DNA from: JAAFIP01 sp963775085
Lineage (GTDB): Bacteria > Pseudomonadota > Gammaproteobacteria > Burkholderiales > Burkholderiaceae_C
DNA: 64,000 nt
NCBI GenBank assembly: GCA_963775085.1
Contig: CAVZHO010000002.1
Location: forward strand, 186,001-250,000
Direction of reading: 5' to 3'
The stretch's first letter is position 1; each line of letters begins with the position of its first letter. This document shows positions 9,813 to 18,353 of the stretch, piece by piece. The translations under genes and the position numbers were made by a program. The notes under the pieces are model-generated. The model saw nothing but the letters and a program-made list of their open reading frames with translations. It ran no database searches and was not told the DNA's origin.

Positions 9813-10036
9813 TGTTGCGTACCTCACTCGCCCTGTGTGCCCTGGTGGCACTGGCTGCTTGCGGTGAAAAGCCGCAAAACCTGGGCAGCAGCGCCAAGCA
9901 AGATGCCACTGCGCATTCTGGTACGGGCAAGCCCTATGTCGAAACCACCTGGAAGCAGGGCGACAAAACCAGTTGGGAATCGGCCTTGCGTGCGCGTGCG
10001 CAAAACGGTCAAAACGACTACGCCAAAACCAATTGA
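9809..10036 (+). CDS. Small lipoprotein in the fdh operon
   Basis: A 75-residue protein MMLRTSLALCALVALAACGEKP: a signal peptide with lipobox LAAC (Cys18), then a short hydrophilic mature part (about 57 residues). The ATG at 9809 overlaps the fdhB stop (a second ATG at 9812 is also possible). It sits between fdhB and fdhC, so it is transcribed with the enzyme. I do not recognise a named family; a role in assembly or anchoring at the membrane is only a guess from position. Confidence 0.72.
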   Translation: MMLRTSLALCALVALAACGEKPQNLGSSAKQDATAHSGTGKPYVETTWKQGDKTSWESALRARAQNGQNDYAKTN

Positions 10037-10091
10037 TTGTGCAGCGGGCAGTGCGCTTGATGCCACTGCTCGACTTGCGAAAGGCCCTTTC

Positions 10092-11324
10092 ATGTCAAAA
10101 ACCGTCATAATCCGCAAACCATGGGCGCAAGCCGCTATCGCATTGATAGCGTTTGGCTGCTCCATCGCGTTTGCGCAAAAGCTGCAAGTTGAACCTGTGC
10201 AGCCCGCACCGGCTGCGCAAACTGCGCCCGCAGCCGCAGCTACACCAGCACCTGCTGCAGCCCCTGCCACTGGCGGTATCCAAAGCCAAAGCATCTTTGA
10301 AGTCAAGCCCGACGCGAGCAGCGACCCCAACTACCCCAAGCAAAGCAATGCCGAGCGCAACAAGGTCCAGCCCGGTAACAATGCGCCCATCTGGCGCCAA
10401 GCTGGGCAGGGCGTAGAGGGCTATAGCAGCCTGCCCAAACGCGATGCGCCCGAGGCAGGGTTTTTGATGCAAGGCATGACGCAATATCCCGGCTCACGCT
10501 TCACCAATGCGGGTGAGGCCTGGCGTCAGGTACGCAACCAGTACATCATTCCCTACGGCGCTGCATTGCTGGCCATTGTGGCCTTGGCGATTGGCCTGTT
10601 TTATTGGCGCAAGGGTTCTATTGGCTTGCACGGTGCGGAGACCGGCAAAGTGATTGAGCGCTTTACCTACTTTGAGCGCGCTGCGCACTGGGCCAATGCC
10701 ATCGCGTTTTGCACCTTGGCCATTTCAGGCATCGTCATGGCCTTTGGCCGCTTCTTCTTGCAGCCGGTGATCGGCAGCACCTTGTTTGGCTGGCTCACCT
10801 ATGCCCTGAAAAATGCGCACAACTTTATGGGCCCGCTGTTTGCGGTGTCCTTGGTGATCGTGTTTTGCACCTTCCTGCGCGACAACATGCCCGCCAAAGA
10901 AGACATTACCTGGCTGCTCAAGGGCGGTGGGTTGTTTGGCGGCAAAGAAGTACCTTCGCACCGCTTTAACGCGGGCGAAAAAGTGATTTTCTGGGCGGGC
11001 GTGTTTGGCCTGGGATTGATCGTTGTAGGTTCTGGTCTGGTGCTGGATAAACTGATCCCCGGCCTGCTGTATGTGCGCGAAACCATGCAGATCTCGCATA
11101 TGGTGCATGCCACAGCAGCCTTATTGATGATGGCCATGTTTATGGGTCACATCTACCTGGGCACCATCGGCATGAAGGGCGCGTACAAAGCCATGAAGAC
11201 GGGTTACGTAGACGAAACCTGGGCCAAAGAGCACCACGCACTGTGGGCCGCTGATGTTGCCGCAGGCAAAATTCCCGCCCAGCGCACCCCTGCATCCGTG
11301 GCGGTGCAGACCGTTCAAATTTGA
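10092..11324 (+). CDS. fdhC: Formate dehydrogenase cytochrome b556 subunit, with long N-terminal periplasmic extension
   Basis: A 410-residue integral membrane subunit that takes electrons from FdhB to quinone. A signal-like segment (AAIALIAFGCSIAFAQ) and an Ala/Pro-rich linker occupy residues 1-60; a soluble region follows to about 145, then the four-helix cytochrome b core. Candidate haem ligands are the His in ERAAHWANAIAF, KNAHNFMGP, ISHMVHATAALL and FMGHIYLG. The N-terminal part containing GFLMQGMTQYPGSRFTNAGEAWRQVRNQ is typical of the gamma subunit of this Fdh type. I chose ATG 10092; the frame is open upstream but has no signal-like sequence there. Same operon as fdhA. Confidence 0.92.
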   Translation: MSKTVIIRKPWAQAAIALIAFGCSIAFAQKLQVEPVQPAPAAQTAPAAAATPAPAAAPATGGIQSQSIFEVKPDASSDPNYPKQSNAERNKVQPGNNAPIWRQAGQGVEGYSSLPKRDAPEAGFLMQGMTQYPGSRFTNAGEAWRQVRNQYIIPYGAALLAIVALAIGLFYWRKGSIGLHGAETGKVIERFTYFERAAHWANAIAFCTLAISGIVMAFGRFFLQPVIGSTLFGWLTYALKNAHNFMGPLFAVSLVIVFCTFLRDNMPAKEDITWLLKGGGLFGGKEVPSHRFNAGEKVIFWAGVFGLGLIVVGSGLVLDKLIPGLLYVRETMQISHMVHATAALLMMAMFMGHIYLGTIGMKGAYKAMKTGYVDETWAKEHHALWAADVAAGKIPAQRTPASVAVQTVQI

Positions 11325-11338
11325 GGAGAGCTTAAAAA

Positions 11339-11725
11339 ATGAAATGTTTGATCTTTATCGCCGCATCTGTACTGTTTGCGGCCAGCAGTTTTGCCAAAAT
11401 CCCCGCCCCGGTGTTGACCGATGAGGCCAAAGCCAAGGCCGCTGAAGCCGCAGCCAAAACTGCGCACACCGGCAAAGTGGATAGCTACAAGCTGTGCCTG
11501 TCCATGGACAAATCGGCTGCACACTATTACAAAACTGCGCAGACTGCGGGCAAGGCCACCAAGCCTGCCACTACCATTCCACCCTGCGCTGACCCCGGCG
11601 CATTTGTGTATCCGCCCCCTGCCGCACCTGCGACGGCTTCCGCGCCCGCAGCCCCTGCTGCTACGGCTCCTGCCGCCGCTACAGCGCCTGCGGCAGCCGC
11701 TTCTGCGCCAGCCAAAAAATCCTGA
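11339..11725 (+). CDS. Small exported Ala/Pro-rich protein, last gene of the fdh operon
   Basis: A 128-residue protein starting MKCLIFIAASVLFAASSFAK, a Sec signal peptide with predicted cleavage after ASSFA. The mature part has two conserved-looking Cys (YKLCLSMDKSA; IPPCADPGAF) and a tail of about 40 residues that is almost only Ala and Pro (PAAPATASAPAAP). GAGGAG precedes the ATG. Function not recognised; position directly after fdhC and before a strong terminator makes it part of the operon. The two Cys could form a disulfide or bind a cofactor; this is inference. Confidence 0.75.
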   Translation: MKCLIFIAASVLFAASSFAKIPAPVLTDEAKAKAAEAAAKTAHTGKVDSYKLCLSMDKSAAHYYKTAQTAGKATKPATTIPPCADPGAFVYPPPAAPATASAPAAPAATAPAAATAPAAAASAPAKKS

Positions 11726-11755
11726 ACTTGAGGCTGCTTGCCTCAGGCCTGCCAC

Positions 11756-11782
11756 AACGGCGCGTACATAACGCGCCGTTTT
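11756..11782 (+). terminator. Intrinsic terminator after the fdh operon
   Basis: AACGGCGCG at 11756-11764 and CGCGCCGTT at 11772-11780 form a perfect 9-bp stem with a 7-base loop, followed by T residues. A weaker hairpin (TGAGGC..GCCTCA) lies just before it. Confidence 0.75.
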
Positions 11783-11823
11783 GCTGTGTGCTGTAAGCTC
11801 GCTGTGTATCCTTTACAAACTGT

Positions 11824-12772
11824 CATGTCCGCTCTGCAACTGCCCCACTTAAGCCAGGCCCGTGCTCCGCTCACCCGTGAGGTGAGCGTGGTCAACGAGC
11901 ACGGCGAACGCAGCAGCACGGCCATACCTGCTGAGCGTGACTTGACCGTGTATGTGGACAAGCGCGAGCTGGTGACGCTGATGACCCTGGGCGCCCACCC
12001 CGAGCTGCTGGTGCTGGGCTTTTTGCGCAACCAGCGCTTGGTGGCGAATGTGGGTGAGATCGAGTCCATCACTGTCGACTGGGAGGTGAACTCGGCAGCG
12101 GTCAAGACGCGCAGCGGCATCGACAATATCGAGGCGCGCACCGCTAAAAAAGTGGTCACTACCGGCTGCGGGCAGGGCAGTGTGTTTGGCAGTTTGATGG
12201 ACGAGATAGACAGCATCCAGCTACCCGCATCGACGCTGACGCAAGCCCAACTCTATGGCATAACGAACGCTATTCGCCTGCAAGAAACAACGTACAAAAG
12301 CGCAGGCAGTGTGCATGGCTGTGCGCTGTTTCGCGGTGAAGAAATGGTGATGTTTGTGGAAGATGTGGGCCGCCATAACGCCATTGACACCATTGCAGGA
12401 TGGATGTGGATGAATGGAATTGCCCCCACGCTTGCCACTGCGTGTGCTGCGCTCCCCCCCGAGGGGGCCCTCGCTTCTCGGGGCGGCCTGTCGGCGCTCG
12501 ATGTCCCGCCACCAAATGCTACTGAATTCGGTGATGCGTACGTCTTCTACACCACTGGCCGCCTGACCAGCGAGATGGTGATCAAATCGGCGCAGATGGG
12601 TATTGCCATCGTGGTGTCGCGCAGCGGCATCACGCAGATGGGGCACGACCTGGCAACCAAGCTGGGCCTGTGCACCATTGGCCGGGCCATGAATAAGCGC
12701 TTTCTGTGCTACACCGCTGCAGAGCGGTTGCAGCTTGACCCTGGCCTGGCCGGGCCTAAAGTAGAGCGCTAA
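11824..12772 (+). CDS. fdhD: Formate dehydrogenase accessory sulfurtransferase FdhD with an in-frame insertion
   Basis: FdhD passes sulfur from a cysteine desulfurase to the molybdenum cofactor of formate dehydrogenase. Recognisable blocks: PAERDLTVYVDKRELVTLMT, the sulfur-carrying Cys115 in TTGCGQGSVF, SAGSVHGCALF, VEDVGRHNAIDTIAG and TTGRLTSEMVIKSAQMGI. I start at ATG 11824. Between WMNGI and FGDAYVFYTTGR, about residues 200-234 (TLATACAALPPEG... LDVPPPNA) form an extra segment not expected in the family; its DNA (12441-12510) is a C-run/G-run palindromic repeat. The insertion falls in a loop before the GR(L/A) motif, so the protein may still work. The gene follows the operon terminator and probably has its own promoter. 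Confidence 0.9.
12441..12510 (+). repeat. GC-rich palindromic repeat inserted in fdhD
   Basis: CGCT followed by seven C, GA, five G and CCCTCGC (about 12449-12474), then a GGCGG-rich flank. The same design (CGCTG, C-run, G-run, CTCGC) is seen inverted at 58031-58056 in the second transporter permease. In this position it adds about 30 codons without a stop. Confidence 0.55.
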
Positions 12773-12807
12773 GGCCACGGCCAGCTCGGCGCGCTACACT
12801 GCGCAGA

Positions 12808-15327
12808 ATGAAAATCTCTTTTTACCAACTGGGCTGGCAGACGCTGTGGCGCGACCTGCGCGCAGGCGAGCTGCGTTTGCTGCTGGTAGCAGTCACTTTA
12901 GCAGTTGCAGCGCTGACGGCGGTGGGCTTTTTTGCCGACCGCATCAAAGGCGGCTTGCAGCGCGATGCGCGTGCCCTGCTGGGTGGCGACATCGTGCTCA
13001 GCAGTGACAATCCCACACCGCGAGCCTTCAAAGACAAAGCCACCGCGCTGGGCCTGCAAAGCGCCACCAGCATCGGTTTTCCCACCATGGCGCGGGCGCA
13101 GGACGCGCAGGGGGGTGCCAGCAAGCTGGTGGCGCTCAAAGCGGTCAGCGCGGGCTACCCCTTGCGCGGCAGCTTAAAGACCGCTACTGCGCTGGATGCC
13201 CCGGACACCGCCACACGCGACCTGCCCAGCCCAGGCAGCGCGTGGGTAGATGCCTCTTTGCTCGATGCGCTCAACCTCAAAGTAGGCGACCCGCTGCTGC
13301 TAGGCAACTCCACGCTAAAAATAGAACGCATCATCGTCATCGAGCCCGACCGTGGCGCAGGCTTTATGAACTTTGCCCCGCGCGTGATGTTGCATGTAGA
13401 CGCACTGGCCGCCACCGGCCTGGTGCAGCCCGCCAGCCGCATCACCTACCGCACGGCCCTGGTGGGTGACAACGCCGCAGTCAAAGCCTATACCCAATGG
13501 GCTACCGACAACATCAAACAAGCCGATGTACGCGGCCTGCGCATCGAGTCGCTGGAAGGCGGCCGCCCCGAGATGCGGCAAACGCTAGACCGGGCCGAGA
13601 AGTTTTTAAACCTGGTGGCCTTGCTGGCCGCCTTGCTCAGCGCGGTGGCGGTTGCTATCGCCGCACGCGGCTTTGCCGCCCGCCACCTGGACGACTGCGC
13701 CATGCTGCGCGTGCTGGGCACCAGCCAGCGCACCATTGCGCTGGCCTACACCTTTGAGTTTGCCGTGGTGGGCCTGGCCGCCAGCGCCATCGGGCTGGCG
13801 ATAGGCTTTGCGGTGCACTACGGCTTTGTCGCCCTGCTGGCGGGCTTGGTAGATGCCGCGCTGCCCGCTGCATCGCTGTGGCCGGTAGCCTTTGGCCTGG
13901 GCATGGGGCTGACCTTGCTGTTCGCCTTTGGACTGCCGCCCGTACTGCAACTGGCTCAGGTGCCGCCGCTGCGCGTCATTCGGCGTGATGTGGGCGGCCT
14001 CAAGCCCGCCTCACTCGCAGTGCTGCTGATTGGCATTACAGGCTTTGCCGCACTGCTCTTGGCGGCCAGTGCCGATTTGAAATTGGGTCTGATCGCCGTT
14101 GGCGGCTTTGCAGGCGCGGTCGCCGTGTTTGCCGGAGCCAGCTACGTCGCAGTCAAGCTGCTGCGCCGCAGCGTCAACGAGCAAACCGCCCCGCGCTGGC
14201 TGGTGCTGGCCACGCGGCAGATCAGCGCCCGGCCAGCGTATGCCGTAGTGCAGGTGAGTGCGTTGTCCGTCGGCCTGCTGGCCTTGATCCTGCTCATCTT
14301 GCTGCGCACTGACCTGATCGCCAGCTGGCGCCAGGCCACGCCGCCCGATGCGCCGAACCGGTTTGTCATCAACATCATGCCCGAGCAGGGCGAGGCGTTT
14401 GTGCAAAACCTCAAAGATGCAGGCATCAAAAAGTTTGACTATTTCCCCATGATCCGTGGCCGCCTGGTGGCCATCAACGGCCAGGCCACCTCGCCCGAGA
14501 CGCAATCCGACGAGCGCGCCAAGCGCCTGGTAGACCGCGAGTTCAACCTGTCGCACAGCGCTGCCAAGCCCGCGCACAACACGGTCGTGGCTGGGCAATG
14601 GAAAGAGCAAGAAAAAGATGCCATCAGCGTAGAAGAAGGCATCGCCAAAACCCTGGGCCTGAGCATGGGCGACGCGCTCACTTTCGACATTGGTGGCACC
14701 CAGGTGGTGAGCAAAATCACCAGCCTGCGCAAGGTCGACTGGGGCAGCATGCGCGCCAACTTCTTCGTCATGTACCCCGTCAGCAGCCTGCCCGACGTGC
14801 CCGCCACCTACATGAGCGCCTACAAAGCGCCCGCCACCAAAGGCTTTGACAACGCCCTGGTGCGGGCCTTCCCCAACGTCACCAATGTCGACATGAGCTT
14901 GACCATCAACCAGGTGCAGCGCGTGCTGGACCAGGTGATCCGTGCGGTAGAGTTTTTATTCGGCTTCACCTTGGCCGCAGGCCTGGTGGTGCTGTTTGCC
15001 GCCGTCACCGCCACCCGCGAAGAACGCGCCAGAGAGTTTGCCATCATGCGCGCCCTGGGCGCCCGCAGCAGCCTGCTGCGCCAGGTGCAGCGTGCCGAGC
15101 TGGCGGGGGTGGGCATGCTGGCTGGCTTTTTAGCCAGCATCGTCGCCATTGTCGTGGGCTGGGCGCTGGCCAAGTATGTGTTTGAATTTACCTGGACAGC
15201 GTCGCTGTGGGTGCCACTGGCAGGCAGTGTACTGGGCGCGTTGCTGGCACTGGCGGCGGGATGGTGGGGCCTGCGCAGCGTGCTCAATACACCCGTGGTG
15301 GCTACACTGCGCCAAGCTGCAGAGTAA
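12808..15327 (+). CDS. FtsX-family ABC transporter permease (YbbP type)
   Basis: An 839-residue inner-membrane permease with about ten membrane segments: one near residues 25-48 (LLLVAVTLAVAALTAVGFF), a large periplasmic domain, an FtsX core at about 270-420, a second cluster at about 400-500 and the C-terminal FtsX core at about 715-830 (GFTLAAGLVVLFAAVTATREERAREFAIMRALG shortened here). The repeated R(E/D)FA-I-MR(A/V)LG motifs that contact an ATPase are visible in both cores (DDCAMLRVLG; REFAIMRALG). Family members usually pair with a YbbA-like ATPase, which is not next to this gene. Substrate unknown; export of a lysophospholipid or lipoprotein is the usual suggestion. Confidence 0.85.
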   Translation: MKISFYQLGWQTLWRDLRAGELRLLLVAVTLAVAALTAVGFFADRIKGGLQRDARALLGGDIVLSSDNPTPRAFKDKATALGLQSATSIGFPTMARAQDAQGGASKLVALKAVSAGYPLRGSLKTATALDAPDTATRDLPSPGSAWVDASLLDALNLKVGDPLLLGNSTLKIERIIVIEPDRGAGFMNFAPRVMLHVDALAATGLVQPASRITYRTALVGDNAAVKAYTQWATDNIKQADVRGLRIESLEGGRPEMRQTLDRAEKFLNLVALLAALLSAVAVAIAARGFAARHLDDCAMLRVLGTSQRTIALAYTFEFAVVGLAASAIGLAIGFAVHYGFVALLAGLVDAALPAASLWPVAFGLGMGLTLLFAFGLPPVLQLAQVPPLRVIRRDVGGLKPASLAVLLIGITGFAALLLAASADLKLGLIAVGGFAGAVAVFAGASYVAVKLLRRSVNEQTAPRWLVLATRQISARPAYAVVQVSALSVGLLALILLILLRTDLIASWRQATPPDAPNRFVINIMPEQGEAFVQNLKDAGIKKFDYFPMIRGRLVAINGQATSPETQSDERAKRLVDREFNLSHSAAKPAHNTVVAGQWKEQEKDAISVEEGIAKTLGLSMGDALTFDIGGTQVVSKITSLRKVDWGSMRANFFVMYPVSSLPDVPATYMSAYKAPATKGFDNALVRAFPNVTNVDMSLTINQVQRVLDQVIRAVEFLFGFTLAAGLVVLFAAVTATREERAREFAIMRALGARSSLLRQVQRAELAGVGMLAGFLASIVAIVVGWALAKYVFEFTWTASLWVPLAGSVLGALLALAAGWWGLRSVLNTPVVATLRQAAE

Positions 15328-15339
15328 ATTACAAAATTC

Positions 15340-15394
15340 CATATACTACTAAATTTATAGCTAAAAACGTCCATACGACAACGACTACAAGCAT
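15340..15394 (+). repeat. Dispersed small repeat upstream of the truncated haemoglobin gene
   Basis: TACTAAATTTATAGCTAAAAACGTCCATACGACAACGACTACAAGCAT-like copy: degenerate version of the ATAGC..CGTCC..GACTA repeat. It fills almost the entire spacer, so the promoter of the next gene would have to lie in or next to it. Confidence 0.5.
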
Positions 15395-15396
15395 AT

Positions 15397-15807
15397 ATGA
15401 GCATGAAAATTGAAGAAAAGCCGATTTTTGCCACGCCCTACGAATGGATTGGCGGTGAAGAGAGAGTCAAAGCCCTGGTAGAGCGCTTTTACGACCTGAT
15501 GGACCTGGAAACCGACTACACCCGCCTGCGCGAAGTACATGGCGAGAGTCTGGACAATGCACGTGAAAAAACTTTTATGTTTCTCTGCGGCTGGATGGGC
15601 GGCCCCCAGACCTACACCGAGAAGTTCGGCCACCCGCGCCTGCGCATGCGCCACATGCATGTGCACATCGGCATCCTGGAGCGCGACCAGTGGTTGGCTT
15701 GCATGGACCGGGCGATGGGGGAGACGGGGGTGGATGAGGCGCTGCGTGCGCGGTTGCGGGAGAGTTTTTTCCAGACGGCGGATTGGATGCGGAACGCTAA
15801 TGGCTAG
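15397..15807 (+). CDS. Group II truncated haemoglobin
   Basis: A 136-residue 2-on-2 globin. Family landmarks: PYEWIGGEERVKALVERFYDLM, the CD/E region ARE KTFMFLCGWMGGP, the YTEKFGHPRLRMRHMHVHIG stretch containing the proximal (F8) His, and the conserved WL..M motif (RDQWLACMDRAM) with Trp in the distal pocket typical of group II. These proteins bind oxygen or NO and are linked to oxidative or nitrosative defence. The start is ATG 15397; another ATG three codons later is also possible. Single gene, followed by a large palindrome and then a convergent gene. Confidence 0.9.
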   Translation: MSMKIEEKPIFATPYEWIGGEERVKALVERFYDLMDLETDYTRLREVHGESLDNAREKTFMFLCGWMGGPQTYTEKFGHPRLRMRHMHVHIGILERDQWLACMDRAMGETGVDEALRARLRESFFQTADWMRNANG

Positions 15808-15848
15808 CTTTTGTATTGCGCAAAGGTTTCGCGCGTAGACCTCACGTG

Positions 15849-16050
15849 CTTCGCGCCAGAGCGCACTGCGTTCCCACGCGCCCCGGTCTGCGGCCCCTTC
15901 GGGGGAGCGTCTGCAGTACTCAGAATTTGGGTCAATGTGCAAACTCGCCTATGGCTCAAACAAGCACATTGCCTGATCCAAATTCTTCCGTGCTTCGAGC
16001 CCGCAGCCCTGATTGGGGCGCAGGGGAACGCAGTGCGCTCTGGCGCGAAG
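15849..16050. repeat. Long composite palindrome between convergent genes
   Basis: A perfect 27-bp inverted repeat (15849-15875 and 16024-16050, starting CTTCGCGCCAGAGCGCAC) extends to 36 bp with two mismatches. Nested inside it is a second imperfect inverted repeat: AGAATTTGGGTCAATGTGC at 15922-15940 against 15964-15986. It lies between the haemoglobin gene and the oppositely oriented DUF4062 gene and could act as a bidirectional terminator. No coding potential. Confidence 0.8.
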
Positions 16051-16191
16051 GCTGGTCTTTGTACCTACCATGTATTTCAAGAGACATTAAAGCGGTAATG
16101 CTGTACGGCAGACACATATATCGACAGATTGAAGACTCGAGTTGCTAGTTGCCAACTTGAAAGCCGGATAAATGAACCATTACCGTTCTAG

Positions 16192-17226
16192 CTAAAACGG
16201 GATGTCATCATCCATGTCATCGAAACCACTACCTGCCTTTGTCGGAGGCGTAGGCTTGGGCTGCACCTGTATTGGCTGACGAACATAACGTACAAATGAT
16301 TCTTTCCACGAAGCAGGGGTCATCGGTCTGATGTCACCTGCTGCAGTGAATACATCTTTGTGAATATACAATGTATGAAATTCTTCCTTTGATCCTGGCG
16401 ACTTATATGTTCTAAACCATTCGTATGTGTCCGGATTGTCTTGAAATTCGACATCAAGACGTACAAACTGTCGCGCTGATTTCAGCCAGTCCTCCAGCTC
16501 ACTTAGTGTGGTGAAGTACAAACGATATGAATTGCGTGTAGCGTCTTTGATAGCAGAAAAAAGTGGATGGTTTGCAAATAAAATTTGCTGGATCGCACTA
16601 TCGCCTTTGCCTTTTTGATCTGTCAGGAATTCGATCAACTGTCCTACAGTCTGCAGGTTGCGTTGCAATTCCTCGATCAGTGTTGCCTGAGATTTCCCTG
16701 ACGATTCTGTCAGTAGTCGCTGAAAAAGGCCTGACCATTGTTCCCGCAGTATCTTGGTGATATCTGCTGAAACCGTAAAAGAAAAAATAGGATTACCCTT
16801 GGGCAGTGCATAGACTTCCTCAAGAAATTCGTGGATTTTTTGGTTGTCCACGGCAGTGAACTTAACACCTACTACGCCCTTGTTAGCGAGAAAATGTCTG
16901 TGTTCATGGTGAACATTGTCCTCAACAAAAATATAGACTTGTTTTCCTCGTTCGACGGCGCTCTTAAGTTCCTTCTGCGTAATTGATGATGTTCCATCTG
17001 AAGAAGTTGTGCCAAATCGACCACCTACGATGCATACAACTACGTCGCAAAAATCAATCTCGCGATAAGCATACTCTTCAGGTTTTTCGTCTTTGCCATA
17101 TGAGATGTGGCCTCGCTCGTGTCGCACAGGTTCATAGCCGACCTCTCTAATGAAACGATCTAAATCATCTCGGACTGTACGAAGGTCGTAGTAAGTAGAG
17201 CTTACAAATACTCGAGGTTTAGCCAT
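16192..17226 (-). CDS. DUF4062-domain protein (possible defence or signalling protein)
   Basis: A 344-residue protein. The N-terminal ~90 residues (PRVFVSSTYYDLRTVRDDLDRFI ... YREIDFCDVVVCIVGGRFG) match the DUF4062 fold, a Rossmann-like, TIR-related domain found in many modular bacterial signalling and defence proteins. The middle (residues ~160-215) contains a helical, probably coiled segment (LIEELQRNLQTVGQLIEFL). The C-terminal part is a separate domain that I do not recognise, ending in an acidic tail (FDDMDDDIPF) like that of single-stranded-DNA-binding proteins. ATG 17226 is preferred to a TTG at 17238. The gene is clearly richer in A+T than its neighbours and sits next to a toxin-antitoxin pair, suggesting acquisition. 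Function is not known. Confidence 0.75.
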   Translation of the reverse strand: MAKPRVFVSSTYYDLRTVRDDLDRFIREVGYEPVRHERGHISYGKDEKPEEYAYREIDFCDVVVCIVGGRFGTTSSDGTSSITQKELKSAVERGKQVYIFVEDNVHHEHRHFLANKGVVGVKFTAVDNQKIHEFLEEVYALPKGNPIFSFTVSADITKILREQWSGLFQRLLTESSGKSQATLIEELQRNLQTVGQLIEFLTDQKGKGDSAIQQILFANHPLFSAIKDATRNSYRLYFTTLSELEDWLKSARQFVRLDVEFQDNPDTYEWFRTYKSPGSKEEFHTLYIHKDVFTAAGDIRPMTPASWKESFVRYVRQPIQVQPKPTPPTKAGSGFDDMDDDIPF

Positions 17227-17488
17227 AATTTGAATCAAGTTGCTGCGACTTTTTTTGCTCGCGGTGAAATGAATGGAAGTTCATATTGTAAGATTTTGAA
17301 GCAACAGGAATTTCTATCGTCTTTTCGCCGTTGATTGTTGGTGCAAAAAGTGAATCGAACACTTGAGCCAAAAGCGATTTCGCACAGTTATCTCAAATTT
17401 CTAGTACTGAAAAGCTTACCGCGAAGCGTACCCGGGTCCAGGGTGTCCTACTGCGTTGCGTCGCATCAACTTGCGGAATTAGTCGAAG
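17227..17488. other. A+T-rich spacer without recognisable gene
   Basis: Spacer between the DUF4062 gene and the small membrane protein. An 82-codon frame at 17335-17583 overlaps the neighbour's end and shows no family features, so I do not call it. Confidence 0.4.
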
Positions 17489-17911
17489 CTACAAAAGCGC
17501 TGGCTCAGAGGCGTAATGACGTAGCAGCAGATACGCCGCTGCAGGCAATAGCAACGCAGCCGCAGCCACTTCCGAAAGAATAGTGATGTTAGCGCCAAGC
17601 GTGTGGTGCGCCATCGGTGCGACGGCGTAGTGGCCCAGGCCGTCGAAGCCCAGGGCGGCGTAGATGGCTACTAGCAAGAGGCCTGCGGCTGGCAGTTTGT
17701 TTTTTATCAAAATCAGCCCCACCAGGCCTACCGAGGTGATGGCCAGCCACGCGGCGTAGATCTTGGCGCGGGTGAGCCAGGCGGGTAGGTTGGGGTATTC
17801 GCAGAGGTATTCTGCGTTGTGGGCGAAGTGGCCCAGGCTGGTGAGAAAGTAGGCGGTCAGGAGCAGCACGAAGGGCTTTGGGAGTTGACTAAAAAGTTTT
17901 AGTGGGTGCAT
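17489..17911 (-). CDS. Small integral membrane protein, function unknown
   Basis: A 140-residue hydrophobic protein with four likely membrane segments: PFVLLLTAYFLTSLGHF, IYAAWLAITSVGLVGLILI, LPAAGLLLVAIYAALGF and LSEVAAAALLLPAAAYLLL. Two His-rich loops (HFAHNAEYL and GLGHYAVAPMAHHTLG) could bind metal or haem; this is speculative. It follows the VapC-like gene on the same strand with a 7-base gap, so it may be co-transcribed. I do not recognise the family. Confidence 0.65.
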   Translation of the reverse strand: MHPLKLFSQLPKPFVLLLTAYFLTSLGHFAHNAEYLCEYPNLPAWLTRAKIYAAWLAITSVGLVGLILIKNKLPAAGLLLVAIYAALGFDGLGHYAVAPMAHHTLGANITILSEVAAAALLLPAAAYLLLRHYASEPALL

Positions 17912-17918
17912 GTTGAGT

Positions 17919-18350
17919 TCAAAGCAGCAGCAAATGCTCTTTACCTGCGCCCACTACGGTACTAAGCGCCACGCGGTGGTCTAGCGTAGCCAGGCATCCT
18001 TGGTTAGCTACCGCCAGGGCTAGCAAGTAGACGTCGGTGATTTGGTTGTGTCCCAGTACACGCGGCCAGTTGACTTGGTTTTTGCTGCGCAATGAGATGG
18101 TGTCGGGCCAAAACTCATGGTCTACATCGGTGCAGATTTGCTCTAGCTTCTGGCTTACTGCCTCAAAACCGGCCGGGCCATGCTTGCTGTAGCCGGGCAG
18201 GTTGAGCACCCGTATCACACCGTTTTCCACCAAGGGGCAGGTGGCTATTTGCACCTTACGCCGCTCCATCAAGACTACGGCTTGCGCATGGTGCACATGC
18301 GCTTCGTCTAGCAACGCTACCCATACGTTTACGTCCAGTAAGTAGCGCAA
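17919..18350 (-). CDS. PIN-domain toxin (VapC-like)
   Basis: A 143-residue PIN-domain protein: LLDVNVWVALLDEAHVHH carries the first acidic residue (D6) and the 'NVWVAL' motif; later acids include the Glu in CPLVENGVIRVL and the Asp in NQITDVYLLALA and LATLDHR. Such toxins cleave tRNA or rRNA. The start is TTG at 18350, three bases after the stop of the upstream antitoxin-like gene, which supports a single transcript and translational coupling. The target is not predictable. Confidence 0.85.
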   Translation of the reverse strand: MRYLLDVNVWVALLDEAHVHHAQAVVLMERRKVQIATCPLVENGVIRVLNLPGYSKHGPAGFEAVSQKLEQICTDVDHEFWPDTISLRSKNQVNWPRVLGHNQITDVYLLALAVANQGCLATLDHRVALSTVVGAGKEHLLLL

Positions 18351-18353
18351 AAT

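Noticed and set aside
10128..10165. GCTATCGCATTGATAGCG in the fdhC signal peptide region
   Set aside because: Only the first inverted repeat is vaguely similar; spacing and the rest of the element do not match.
17335..17583. 82-codon open frame on the plus strand
   Set aside because: It overlaps the end of a better-supported membrane protein gene, has no family features and no ribosome site.
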